DNA from: Moniliophthora roreri
Lineage: Eukaryota; Basidiomycota; Agaricomycetes; Agaricales; Marasmiaceae
DNA length: 64,000 bases
Assembly (NCBI GenBank): GCA_001466705.2
Contig: LATX02000001.1
Location: 2,666,001 to 2,730,000 of the forward strand
Reading direction: 5' to 3'
Made by a program: the position numbers and the translations under genes. Below, one piece after another: positions 35,450 through 45,520 of the stretch; the first letter of the stretch is position 1; each line of letters opens with the position of its first letter. A model generated the notes under the pieces. The model did no database searches. It saw only the letters and a list, made by a program, of their open reading frames with translations, and had not been told where the DNA came from.

Positions 35450-37399
35450 TTATTGTCGGCACCAAAGTCCACTGTCATTATGACTGTGACGCTCCTTCTC
35501 AGGTCCAATGACACCGAGCCCGAGACCGACCACGGGCATCGGTGCCTTGCCCTGACTCTTTGCTGTAGTAGTGGTCGTCTGCCCAAGTCCCCACAACTGC
35601 AGAAGCAACTGACTCTGTTGATACCAACACGTCGCCCACGGATAGCCTAGTTGCTTCAGCGAATAGGGGCATTGCGGGGAATAAGGAGGGCAAAAGGGTA
35701 TCTGGAGCGGAGATGTAGATTTTGAATGTCCTTCCAAAGCGAAAGGTTTAGGTGTAGCATGCGCAAAACTCAAAGTCGAAGACGAGACCGAAAACGACGC
35801 AGATGACGAAGACGAAGACGCGGACGCGGTGGGCCCATGGCTATTAAGATCCACATCCTCAAAATGCCCTTCATCTCCTTCCGAGTCAAACGCTGCGCAT
35901 GCTTTACCCGCACCCGCACTCGAACTCGAGCTCTCTGGTATACTCGCGGCAGCCTCCTCCTCATTATCACTATCAACCAACGTCAAATCAGAATCATCGC
36001 TGTACCCTGTCAGCATGGACATTTGCATCGACTCTCCACATGAAGAGGTTGCACAGCTATCTGGCTCTTGGTATGTCTCATCCTCTGCCTCCTCGGTCTT
36101 CGTACGCAGATGAACCATAGCCAAAACTTCCATATCGGCTGTCCAAAGCGACTTTCTAATTCGCCATAATGGTATCCCAACAAAATATCTGTCCATATGT
36201 GTACACCACGAATCCCGTAAGCCAGATAGATCGCCCCACCGGGGGTGAATGGAGAGCGGTGGCAATGGTGGCATCGGAGGTGACGACGGCGGTGACGACG
36301 GCGGTGACGACGGCGGTGACGCCTGTGTTGAGGGAGGTGGGGTATCTCGGGCACTAGCAAACAGCGACGGGAATCGTTCTGCGAGGGGTATCTCGTGTAT
36401 TGGCTCGATCCCACCATACGCGGGGATATGTTGTACACAAACAGCATACTCGGCCCATTCCTCTTCGCGCATCGCCCAAAACCATTTAGTATGCATAAGA
36501 GAGTGCCGAGATTGTCCGTGGTGCTCGTAGGCGTGTCTCTGGGGTTGAGGTGAGACGACGGGTGATCGCGGGGATCGTGGGTGAGGTGACAAGAGGGAAG
36601 GAAGGCATGAGTATTTGGGTTTGACTAGGAGATCCATATCAGCGTCTTCTAGTGATGACGATGCACGGGAAGCTCGAGGCGCAAATATAATAGGCTCGGT
36701 AGAGGACGATGACGATGGTGAGGATGAGAATGAAGAAAAATCCTCAGATACCGTGATTGGCGATGGGAGTGAATCAGAGTCAGGGACCTGTACCTCCAAG
36801 TCGTCCAAGACATCAACATCAATTTCAGAATCTCCATCAGAGCTGTCTGTCTCCTCATCTGACGAACAGAACGCGAAGCTGATGTCATCAATCATGACGC
36901 CGACACCGTCCGCAGCGGTGTCGTAGGAGAAGGTAGAGGAAATGGTGGTGCGGGCAGGTGCGGGTAATAATGATGTTGTTGGTGGTTCTTCATTGATGAA
37001 TCCTCCATCGACCACACTAGAACCCGCCGGCGGAGAAGAACGAAATCCAATTTTCTGGAAAAGACTCTTGGTCCATTCCAGTCTGGACGAACGCGGTGGA
37101 ACATTTGACACTGACGGAAATTCTTGTTCTGTGTCAACAGCGTCCTGTGCATCTGCCACAGCGTTAGTGTGAAAATCGAGCCGACTTTCAGGACGGGGAG
37201 GCGCTTGAGACCGCAAATCTGATGAATGTTCCAGGACGCTACTGTATTGGTCGACAATGTCGGACTCGACCTCGGGATCAAAATCACCACCATCACCTCT
37301 TGGCGCCAAGCGGTAAGCGCCCTGGTTGAAATTGGAAGAGGACCTTGAGGGCATCGAGGAGGACGAGGACGAGGATGGGGAGGCCCGAGCTGGCGTCAT
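35450..37399 (-). CDS. Serine-rich low-complexity fungal protein (649 residues, unknown function)
   Basis: An uninterrupted 650-codon frame from ATG 37399 (MTPARASP then a serine run) to the stop at 35450. The N-terminal half is acidic and serine-rich with many possible phosphosites (SSDEETDSSDGDSEIDVDVL). A tryptophan-containing block around residues 300-430 (HTKWFWAMREEEWAEYAVC, WGDLSGLRDSWCTHMDRYF, GIPLWRIRKSLWTADMEV) looks like the only folded part and is probably the conserved core. It is interrupted by a PPSSPPSSPPSSPP repeat. A second acidic stretch and a C-terminal LGYPWATCWYQQ block follow. No catalytic signature or named family is recognised. The long open frame with biased composition and no introns is unusual for this window but clearly protein-like. 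Confidence 0.72.
   Translation of the reverse strand: MTPARASPSSSSSSSMPSRSSSNFNQGAYRLAPRGDGGDFDPEVESDIVDQYSSVLEHSSDLRSQAPPRPESRLDFHTNAVADAQDAVDTEQEFPSVSNVPPRSSRLEWTKSLFQKIGFRSSPPAGSSVVDGGFINEEPPTTSLLPAPARTTISSTFSYDTAADGVGVMIDDISFAFCSSDEETDSSDGDSEIDVDVLDDLEVQVPDSDSLPSPITVSEDFSSFSSSPSSSSSTEPIIFAPRASRASSSLEDADMDLLVKPKYSCLPSLLSPHPRSPRSPVVSPQPQRHAYEHHGQSRHSLMHTKWFWAMREEEWAEYAVCVQHIPAYGGIEPIHEIPLAERFPSLFASARDTPPPSTQASPPSSPPSSPPSSPPMPPLPPLSIHPRWGDLSGLRDSWCTHMDRYFVGIPLWRIRKSLWTADMEVLAMVHLRTKTEEAEDETYQEPDSCATSSCGESMQMSMLTGYSDDSDLTLVDSDNEEEAAASIPESSSSSAGAGKACAAFDSEGDEGHFEDVDLNSHGPTASASSSSSSASFSVSSSTLSFAHATPKPFALEGHSKSTSPLQIPFCPPYSPQCPYSLKQLGYPWATCWYQQSQLLLQLWGLGQTTTTTAKSQGKAPMPVVGLGLGVIGPEKERHSHNDSGLWCRQ
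36279..36322. repeat. 12-bp tandem repeat inside the serine-rich gene
   Basis: About 3.7 copies of the unit ggcggtgacgac. On the coding (minus) strand it encodes SSPP repeats, so length changes stay in frame. Confidence 0.7.
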
Positions 37400-38219
37400 G
37401 ACAAGGGAGATATTCGTGGACGTTGTTTTCCAAGAATAATTTGTTTAGCAGCGGGAGCAAGTGGCGCGAAACTGAACCAGAGGTGCCTAAAACAGGTCAT
37501 AAGCGTCTGAGACCTCGAGGAATTGAAAGTAAAAAAAGAAATACCAAAGGCGGGGGGAGCAGAATAGTGGTTCAGAGTACCAATGATGAGACGACGAGGC
37601 CAGCGAAGCGGCACTCGGTGGACGTCAAGGTCAACGTACAAGAATGGAGCGGTCAAACCCGAGGACCGACACTGCAATACTTTTTGTCGTAGCACGTGGG
37701 GCTAGGCGCCAGGTTCGGGCCCTGGCGCTTATTGCTGCCGAATATGGCTTTGTGTTTCAACACAACGGGAACCAATCAGGAATGCATCATTTTCGTCTTA
37801 ACGTTCGCAGTGTTGAACGCTACAGCTGCAGGCTACGCACGCATCTTGACTCTACTCGACGCAATCTTTTCAAATTTCTAGACTCGGAAGTAGCGCATTG
37901 GTAAATTTTAAATTCGGCTTTGCTCGGGAGGATTTAGGCTTCAAGAAAGCTATGTAAGCGACCGACAAGCGCCTGCCGTTCCCGCTTCTCGCTTCTCGCT
38001 CCTCCAGTGGCATTGGCAAGGATGGAGTGATTCGAGTGCCGAGTGAATAATCATTCCAAGTTACATTCACGGTATCCCCTACCAGGTACGGGAAGAACTT
38101 GCAGCGTCGACTGTGGACCGCAAGAATGGGTAAGCTTCTGCCGCTCTCGTCTCGCCACAAATATTACTTTCGGCTTTTCTATACGACCTTTGGGCTCATA
38201 ATTCCGGAAAGAGCCGGCA
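37400..38219. other. Intergenic upstream of the serine-rich gene
   Basis: Contains the likely promoter and 5' UTR of the minus-strand serine-rich gene. Short open frames on both strands carry no known motifs. No gene supported. Confidence 0.4.
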
Positions 38220-39430
38220 GGCAAGCATGTCCATACGGACCGAGACGTAGCATGCAATTCTAGCAGCATTACCATCATCTCACAGAAAGATGGAAATGTC
38301 ACGAAGTAGACCTGTACTTCCGAATCACCACACAGCATATATCTATACGGGCCGAGACATCAAGGTAGCATGCAATCCCAGCAACACATCCCGCCATTGC
38401 TCCCCAAAAACTTCGGTTCATCGCAGTTTGATATCGATGGTCATTGCCCATGGGCATTCATGGCCGATGTAGGTATGTAGCGGCGATTTTCGGTGAGCAG
38501 TTTAGATACCTTGCAATTTGAAATACACCTTTTACGGGGATATATTTATGCTCCAGTAGAATTGGGTCAGAATGTACTGGCAGAATGCCACGGTACGTTA
38601 GGCTCGTAAGTTGTAACCACCCTCTGGCAGTCGATCGGAGCTATAGGGCCCCAGTGCAGTGGTTGTTCTCAAGTGTACAACTACGTCAATTTTAAATCCC
38701 GATTCTTAGATCTGGGTGAGTCCTTACTAACTTACTTAGGATTCGGAATGCGGACCATTGCGGCGATTGGACTGTGTTTCGTTCTATCAGATCCACGGTC
38801 ATTGGTGGTGTTCAGCCTTGAGGCCTGAGACCACATTGAATGCCCATCGAACTGCGACGTTTCTGCAGATTTGTGGATATTTACGAACGCCATCAAGGAC
38901 TCGAATCGTAGCACGCAATTCCAGCAATGCCCCACCCGTGACACCTGCCCGTACCGTTTCCTAAAAATTCTGGATCTCATCGCAGTCATAGCCCATGGGT
39001 AAAGGTTACATTCACGGTGATGTAGCTATGTCGGTGAGCAGTCCGAATTACCTTGCAATTCGAAATGTCCCAATACCCGAGTGCTCCAATAAGATCGGGT
39101 CAACTGCAGAATGTTTCGTGTGGTCACTGCGGTACGACTCCGGTGGGCTCGTAAGTCGTTACCCATGTCAATTTTTGAATCTCGATCCTTGGATCAGGGA
39201 GTGTACTTGGCGGACTGGTTCAGGGGGTCATGATCTATCTACATACAACTCGAATGCGGACCATTTCGGCGATTCGACTTGTGCCAAAGCAAGCTTCCAA
39301 GGTCATAATGTCTATTCCGGCATAGCTGTTGGTGTCACTGTCAGCCAAAGTCACATCAAACGCCCATTAAACGCAGATTTCTCGGATTTGTGTGGTTATT
39401 TACATGCCTCGACTCCACCTCAGCGGGGGC
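38220..39430. repeat. Diverged tandem duplication of about 0.5 kb intergenic DNA
   Basis: Matching landmarks recur in the same order about 510-540 bp apart: cggtgagcag at 38491 and 39032, followed each time by a ..taccttgcaatt..gaaat stretch; gaatgcggaccatt at 38746 and 39252, followed by cggcgatt; and a gatttgtg(t)gg(a/t)tatttac block near 38867 and 39385. A shorter third partial copy is seen as (t/c)gcaat(t/c)c(t/c)agca near 38255, 38370 and 38915. Open frames are not conserved between copies, so this is most likely non-coding. It could be a remnant of a non-autonomous element or of an old local duplication. Confidence 0.6.
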
Positions 39431-39567
39431 CCTCGGATTTTACACGGCATATACACATTTTTAGGGTGCTTGTCCAATGCTTGTCGATATTGTCGCTGTA
39501 TCGTGAGAGAAATCTAATCTCAGTCGCTAGTTGGTTTACGGCGCTTAGAATTCATTGAGAACAAACC

Positions 39568-40173
39568 ATGCTAGTTCTATCAACCTTGCATACCCTTCTC
39601 GCTCAAGTGCTCTCACTACCCGACTTGCATACTGCGATTTTAAGTACGCCATCTGGGCAACTAGTATGTTATGCATCAGATGCGGGGAGACCGAAAGATG
39701 AAATACGTGTGATTGTAGGATTGAGTGGGGAGATTTGGCAAGAGGCCGAGGGGGAGATTGGGGAGGCTGGGATGGTTGATAGTGAGGTGCGTGGGGGTGT
39801 TTTCCATGTGTAATTTTTTTTAATAGTGAAACTGATGTTCTTGTAATAGCTGGGACGCATTGTGGTATTGGGAGTGGATGAAGAGCAGCAGCAAGTAGAG
39901 CACAAGGCAGCAACAAGTGAAGAGAGTGATTATCAGCCGTTGATGCTGTTGACGTTGAATGCGAAGGATACAGTTGATTGGGATGAGTTGCAGGTCAAGG
40001 TACGATACGCCCTTTAGAAACTTGTGTCCAGCGTCTGCCTCTAACTAGGCGTATAGGGTAAAGCACTAGCAAAACATCTGGCAAAGTCACTGTCCAAGTA
40101 CCGTCAACATTTAATTTGGCCTCTGCCTAAACCAGGAACTGCGCATTTACCTTCTCCAACGCCTGTTCGGTAG
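39568..40173 (+). CDS. Roadblock/LC7-fold protein, probable Ego3/LAMTOR2-like subunit
   Basis: Three exons: from ATG 39568 (MLVLSTLHTLLAQV) to the GTGCGT donor at 39788, then from about 39850 (LGRIVVLGVDEE) to a donor near 39999, and a last exon (GKALAKHLAKSLSKY...) ending VR before TAG at 40171-40173. The layout, an amphipathic helix, a strand (HTAILSTPSGQLVCYAS), a helix around VIVGLSGEIWQE, paired strands (LGRIVVLGV, PLMLLTLNA) and a C-terminal helix, is that of a small roadblock/LC7 domain. In the EGO/Ragulator complex such subunits tether Rag GTPases to the vacuole and activate TORC1. The sequence is too diverged for certainty; another roadblock protein is the alternative. Length of about 150 residues fits. 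Confidence 0.6.
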
Positions 40174-40362
40174 CAAACTTATGACTCTGAGAATGAGAAT
40201 TTGTATATTAAGTCCGAGTAACCAGCCATGCAATTAACCAGCCATTGACCGTGTGAGGCGCCCACTGCATCCCGCGCTGACAACGTACCCACCCGACCAA
40301 CACCCGACAGTGGCACTCCCACTTCCTTCTACTTGCTTTCTGCTTTTTACGCGTCGGCTGGC

Positions 40363-41697
40363 ATGGTCGCTCGGCTGATAGTACGACCATGCCTCAATCC
40401 TCGTCGATATAGTGCACTAGCTGCCCAAGTTCAAAAATCAACTTCAACTTTCAATTCCCGTCATGATCCAGCTCCTCCCAGAGTCAAACTCACACCCACA
40501 CCCGACCCCCTCCCTCACCTCCTTGTCTCTTCCGAACTAGCTCATATACGCAAAAATCTATTCAACCTCCTAGGTTCAGCCCATCCAGCTCTCAACGACC
40601 TCTTACTCTCCAAACGTTACTTTTCACACCCTTCCAAACAACTAAGGCCATTACTCGTCCTACTTTTTGCACGAGCGACAAATGGGTTGGGTAGTAAATG
40701 GTCAGAGAAAAAAGCAATGGCGCAATGGAGAGTAGACGAATTGGATAAACCATTGACACATTCTGGGTTATTGAACGATTCGAATCCTAATACACCCGAC
40801 CACATGGAATCATTTTGGACGGTGTTTCCGTTGAACGAGCCAACCCTAGAATCTCACTCATCCCGCTCTTCCACTACCAATGCTACCACATCCTATCCAT
40901 TCTCCATCCTACCCTCCCAACTCGGCCTTGCCCAAATCGTCGAAATGATACACGTCGCGAACTCATTACATTTCCGAGTCTCCTCTGACCCGAACGAGTC
41001 ATTTGGGAATAAACTATCCATTTTAGGCGGAGATTTCCTCCTCGGACGTGCAAGCCACGCGTTGCCGAGACTTGGAGAAGCAGAGGTAGTGGAGCTGATT
41101 GCAGGTGTTATTGCTAATACTATGGAGGGTGCTTTTCTTTCACACTCGCACCCACGACACCCAAGCTCGCCAGCTGACGCGTGGGAGACGTATCTAAAGC
41201 GAGTATACCTCTTCTCTGCGAGTCTCTGGGCAAAAGGAGCGAGAGGTTCCGTTGTTTTGGGTGGGTGTAGAGAGGGTATTTGGAAAGAAGTTGCTTATGC
41301 GTATGGGAGACATTTGGGTTTTGCGTATCAGGTAGGTTGCCGATGATTATCCGCAGCTTGATTTCTCATGCTTTTTTTTTTTTTTAAAAAAAAAAAATAG
41401 ATTGCTCAAGACGCAAAAAGGAATGGGATTATAAACACACCGCTGCTATACGCTTGGGAAACTCGACCGGATGTGATTGCACCCATCATAGAACGTGGTT
41501 TTTGTCAAGAGGGGGATATGGAGACGGTACATCATATCATATCGACTAGTAATGCTGTTGAACGTACGGAGGAACTCGTCCAGCGGTATGCGGGTCTAGC
41601 GAGAGAGGTGTTGGGGTTGTTACCAACGAGTAGTAGTGAAGAAGCGGTACATGCGCTCAAAGTGCTTATAGTCAAGGTTGCAGAGAGAAAGTGGTAG
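40363..41697 (+). CDS. Non-catalytic subunit of long-chain prenyl diphosphate synthase (Dlp1/PDSS2-like), ubiquinone side chain
   Basis: Two exons joined across an intron at about 41334-41400 that contains a T-run followed by an A-run. The ATG at 40363 starts MVARLIVRPCLNPRRYSALA, a clear mitochondrial presequence. The prenyl-synthase fold is recognisable: NLLGSAHPALNDLL, FSHPSKQLRPLLVLLFA, LAQIVEMIHVANSLH, FGNKLSILGGDFLLGRAS, VVELIAGVIANTMEGAF and AYGRHLGFAYQ. The first Asp-rich DDxxD motif, expected right after EMIH....LH, is absent, and the second, expected after GRHLGFAYQ, is also absent. This is the pattern of PDSS2/S. pombe Dlp1, which pairs with a catalytic Coq1/Dps1 subunit to make the decaprenyl tail of CoQ10. 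The catalytic partner should lie elsewhere in the genome. Confidence 0.85.
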
Positions 41698-41800
41698 ACT
41701 ACTGAATAGATACTACTGGATAGATACACACGCGTATAATACATCTCGGAGTTATCGGCAGATGAGATGACGCGTACTGTTAGTCTGTTACTCTTATACC

Positions 41801-42870
41801 ATGACCACTCTCTCAGTTCACTCGGCTGCTCAAACGCGTTCGTATCACTTCCTATACTATACTGTACATATCCCTGACCATCCATCCATACAGATCAAGT
41901 CGGCCTCCTCCGCACCCTTGTCACCGAAGACCCAAAACTCGTCAATGCCATCGACGCAGACGGCCGAACACCTCTCCACTGGGCAGCATCCTCCGGTTCT
42001 CTCGACATCACCCGTATCCTCATTGAAGGCAAAGCAGATGTCGATCAAGTAGATGGTAGTGGATGGACAGCATTGCATATTGCTGTTAGTGCAGGACATG
42101 AAAATGTCGTGCAAGAATTGATTGGTGCAGGGGCGGATGTTATGAAGAGGAATGATAAAGGGTTAACCCCGCTGTACGCTCCACCATCATCAAGTGGCTC
42201 TCCCTCGCTTTGAAACTGACAGGTGTGGTAGGCATTATGCAGCGTCGAAATCACGCATTAGTGTTAGTGCGCCCTGCTTTACCTTCTTCACGTTCAACAC
42301 GACTCACTGAAGTGGTTGGTGGTTTGGTAGATTGGAAAACTGTTAGTTGCAAGAGGGGCTGATGTACGTCCTCCTCTCCATAGCCAACACCCGTACTCAC
42401 TCTGTCGCTCGTTCATTAGATCAACGCAAAAGATAAAGCCAATCAAACAGCTTTGCATCGAGCAGCAACAACCGGTTCAGTCGGGTTTATTCGTCTATTA
42501 CTAGAAGGAGCGCAGAGTTCTACGGTTAAGACGAGGTTGAATACCCAAGATCGAGTCGGTGCGTGCACGTATACGCATTATTTCTATCCTACTCTCAACT
42601 GACCAACGCGATGAACTCAAGGTAATACACCCCTCCACCTCGCGATGGAATCTGCACATGCAGAAGCAGCCGTTGTATTGATTGAAGCTGGGGCTGATCG
42701 TGGAAGGGTACGTACTCGCAATACGTCTTATATTTCGTATCACTACTCATGGGATTTTAACCCACTAGTTAAACCAAGATGGCGAAGCACCCGAAGATGT
42801 CGAAGGTGTAGGAGGTGTAGAACAGAGAAGGGCAAAGCAGTTTGTTAGGGATCATTGTGGGGAGCCTTGA
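41801..42870 (+). CDS. NAS6: Ankyrin-repeat 26S proteasome assembly chaperone (Nas6/gankyrin, PSMD10)
   Basis: Start ATG 41801 (MTTLSVHSAAQT). A phase-1 intron with a GTTCGT donor (about 41840-41897) leads into QVGLLRTLVTEDPKLVNAI. Six or seven ankyrin repeats follow over several short exons: DADGRTPLHWAASSGSLDI, DGSGWTALHIAVSAGHENV, NDKGLTPL/HYAASKSRISI, DKANQTALHRAATTGSVGFI, DRVGNTPLHLAMESAHAEAAV and a final cap with EAPEDVEG. The protein ends DHCGEP at TGA 42868-42870. Length of about 235 residues and the repeat count fit Nas6/gankyrin, which binds the Rpt3 ATPase C-terminal domain during assembly of the 19S base. Another short ankyrin protein remains possible. Confidence 0.82.
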
Positions 42871-42949
42871 TTCTTTAAACCTGCCTCGCTCTCGCTCTTC
42901 ATGTGTCGATGTATAAATTGTTTATGGAATTGTGGAATTGTGGGTACCT

Positions 42950-43728
42950 ACAGACATGCTATCGAAAACGGGATGGACCATAAGCAAAAGCCAGAGGTCT
43001 GGCGTGCGGTAGTGTTTCTTCTCTGTCGTGTACAATGCGAAGTAGAAGAGGTTATCCGAGAAACCGGGTGGACGAAGGCTACTATGGGGAAGATGCGTAT
43101 CCTTAACAGTTTTCTGAAGGAGAGTTAGAGAATTTGTAACATAAATGCGTGTATGCTTCCAAGTTCTCTCATATTTTCATCCCCGTTTAGCACACTATCA
43201 GTTGGCCTCCCCCGTAAACCTCAACGGGACTTTGTGTTCTCCGATGGAAGGATTATACCAAAGGGGACATTTATCGCTACTGCTCCGAAAGCATTGCATT
43301 TCGACGAGGTGCGCCCACGAAGCCACTATCCGTGGATAGGATGTTGCAGCCCACGTTTTCATTTCGTAGAGTCACTACACGAGCCCAGATGAATTTGATG
43401 GCCTTCGTTTCCACCATCTGCGAGAGCAAGAGGTGATGATCTAAAGTACCAAATGGTCACTCCTGGGGACAATTGTCTCTCGTTTGGGCTCGGGAAGCAT
43501 GGCTGGTTTGTCTCTATTTGACCTCTCGACGTAGCTGTTTAGTTCTCCAGTCCAGGACGTTTCTCTGCAGTTAATGAATTGAAGGCGCTAGTCTCATATG
43601 ACATGTTGAACTATGATACCAAATTCGACCAAGGGGACAAGTCGAAGCTCCAGGAGTACGCTGGTAGAATGTCTGCGGTCCCTAATACACAGATCATGTT
43701 GAGAAAACGGGCTTCTGCATCCACATAG
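42950..43728 (+). pseudogene. Cytochrome P450 relic (C-terminal half)
   Basis: Recognisable P450 pieces in order: EVEEVIRETGWTKATMGKMRILNSFLKES followed by a TAG at 43126-43128 where the K-helix E-x-x-R motif needs Gln; PRKPQRDFVFSDGRIIPKGT and HFDE at about 43205-43310; SPDEFDGLRFHHLRE at about 43385; a frame change near 43440; then SFGLGKHG and, across an intron with donor GTTTGT, the haem-ligand Cys codon split TG|T before PGRFSAVNELKALVSYDMLNYD. The C-terminus ends at TAG 43726-43728. No N-terminal half is seen. The pieces align with the P450 at 59483-61814 (minus). Nonsense and frame changes make this a pseudogene. It ends 4 bp from the F-box gene on the other strand. Confidence 0.8.
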
Positions 43729-43732
43729 TAAC

Positions 43733-45316
43733 CTACAAGAGCGACTGTTCTACATGTCTCTGCCGAAAAGATTTGTGTATTATCTCTACTTCTAACCCTT
43801 CTTTCTTCGCTGCTGAGAGGGGGCCCAAGCTTTCGTATACTTTGAATGACCCAGCTAGGCCTGGCCACGAAGCGTCTAGTAACGTCAAAGACGCTATTCG
43901 TAGACCTGATGCCCTGCGAGACAGTACCATCTCCCGGAAATGTCTGAAGTCAATTGGGTCGTTTCGCCACGAGCAATAGAGCGGAACCAAATACACCAGG
44001 GTCAGGGATTGTAACGAAGGTAGCAATACCGGAGGATCGCTCTTTCCCTTTGTCAGTTGCTCGAATAACGGGGATAGCGCTCCTATGGACGAATCGCACA
44101 TCCTTTCGACTGCAAGAATCTCTAATCCTGGAATGACTCTCAAACAGTCGATCAATATACCACAGTCCATGTGCGGTGCTCGTACTGTCAAGCACCGTAA
44201 GGCACCCGCCAATGGCGACAAGAACGCCTCTATGGCCCTGCTCGGCCAAACATCACTTGTGTCGAGGGTTAAGTCCCGCAAAGAGTGGAGTGTGAGGTGT
44301 GATAGAAGGTTGTTCAATGCGCCCTCCGCGCTTGTGAGTACAAGGCTCTGTAGAGCCTTATGCTCGACTTGGGGTAACCCCACAGCGAGGTCATCATATT
44401 GCTCCACGGCTACGCGGAAATGGCGCAGCGCTGGACAGGCATCGAGTAATTGTAGTGTGCTCGACACAGTGCAAGGGTTGGAGATCTCCAAAGACCTGAG
44501 CTGATTGAGAGGTAGAGGGAGTGATGATACACTAGGCGGTAACTCGTGAATTGTAACCCGAGTCAGGTTTGGAGCTCCCATAAAAGCGTCCAATTCCCTT
44601 GGAGGCCTAGAGATTTCCCAAACTTGGTAATCTGTAGCTTGCAACTGTAAGCTGCATAATTTTGGGAACTTTGGGTTACCGAGGAGTCTGGAGCAAGTGA
44701 AGAAAGAGAAGAAGTGTTCAAACCAATCGGTTTGCGTGGTGATAGTCAATGCCTTCCATCTGGATGTAGTATTCATCAATTTGGAGAACCACCAACAAAG
44801 GTTGTGTTGCATTTGGGCTATGTGGTCGTTTTCCCGTGGGTGGATGTATTTATCATCCGAGTCCGAGTCCGAGTCCGAGTCGGTGTCAAACACGGGCGGG
44901 GAGAAGATGTGTATTGACAAAGGTGCGTTGGATGACCGCTCCAGATAGAATATAGTTATATCTCGCTCCATTTCAGAGTCATCTGCGCGGGGATTGAAGG
45001 CGATTCGTGTCCATAGATGCGCTGTGGAGTGTGCAATAAAACGCCAATCTCTGCACACATGCGTCAATCGAAGGACGTTTGTGCGCCGTTGATGGTCACC
45101 TAGGTCCAGAAAGCGAGTTGGACAAGATGAACAAGTGAGAAGGAATATCGAAGACCAAATTTCGGGAGGTAAACGACACCCTTTATAACCAAATCCAACC
45201 TTTGGAATCAACGTCTTCTGGTCCAGGATCTCCCTCCTTTGGTCGGCATGCATTCTTCGCGGAGTAGCTGAAGTCTCTGACATCGGTGTCTGTTGAATGG
45301 ATGAAGCAGTAGTCAT
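43733..45316 (-). CDS. F-box protein with degenerate LRR-like C-terminus (copy A)
   Basis: A single uninterrupted exon of 527 codons from ATG 45316 (MTTASSIQQTPMSE) to the stop at 43733. The F-box lies at about residues 45-95 (CRLPPEIWSSIFLLTC ... LRLTHVCRDWRFIAHSTAHLW), in the form LPPEIxxxIF...VCRxWRxIAxxTxxLW common in agaricomycete F-box families. A variable DSDSDSDS tract follows, then irregular leucine-rich repeats (PLPLNQLRSLEIS, LRHFRVAVEQ, LRDLTLDTSD, LRCLTVRAP, LEILAVERM) that would form a curved substrate-binding surface. F-box proteins recruit targets to SCF ubiquitin ligases via Skp1. The C-terminal part aligns with copy B at 57.8-59.4 kb. The target is unknown. Confidence 0.85.
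   Translation of the reverse strand: MTTASSIQQTPMSETSATPRRMHADQRREILDQKTLIPKVGFGYKGCRLPPEIWSSIFLLTCSSCPTRFLDLGDHQRRTNVLRLTHVCRDWRFIAHSTAHLWTRIAFNPRADDSEMERDITIFYLERSSNAPLSIHIFSPPVFDTDSDSDSDSDDKYIHPRENDHIAQMQHNLCWWFSKLMNTTSRWKALTITTQTDWFEHFFSFFTCSRLLGNPKFPKLCSLQLQATDYQVWEISRPPRELDAFMGAPNLTRVTIHELPPSVSSLPLPLNQLRSLEISNPCTVSSTLQLLDACPALRHFRVAVEQYDDLAVGLPQVEHKALQSLVLTSAEGALNNLLSHLTLHSLRDLTLDTSDVWPSRAIEAFLSPLAGALRCLTVRAPHMDCGILIDCLRVIPGLEILAVERMCDSSIGALSPLFEQLTKGKSDPPVLLPSLQSLTLVYLVPLYCSWRNDPIDFRHFREMVLSRRASGLRIASLTLLDASWPGLAGSFKVYESLGPLSAAKKEGLEVEIIHKSFRQRHVEQSLL
44856..44882. repeat. Hexanucleotide repeat encoding Asp-Ser in F-box copy A
   Basis: About 4.5 copies of tccgag. On the minus strand it encodes a (Asp-Ser) run in a surface loop after the F-box. 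In-frame expansion would be tolerated. Confidence 0.75.
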
Positions 45317-45520
45317 TCAAATAATTGTGAGAAGTTCAAAGGCAGGGCTCCGGTGACTCGAAGTTGGTAGCGATCACTAAGCAGCCACTATTTTTAGCAA
45401 CTGCTCTCCTTCAAGTTCCACAGATTTGCCTAATGGCTAGCCTCAAACTGTACTCGCAAGAATTTACAAAGTATGAATATAATACATAAATCAAACGGTC
45501 CGTGCAGTGTATCAAACCAA

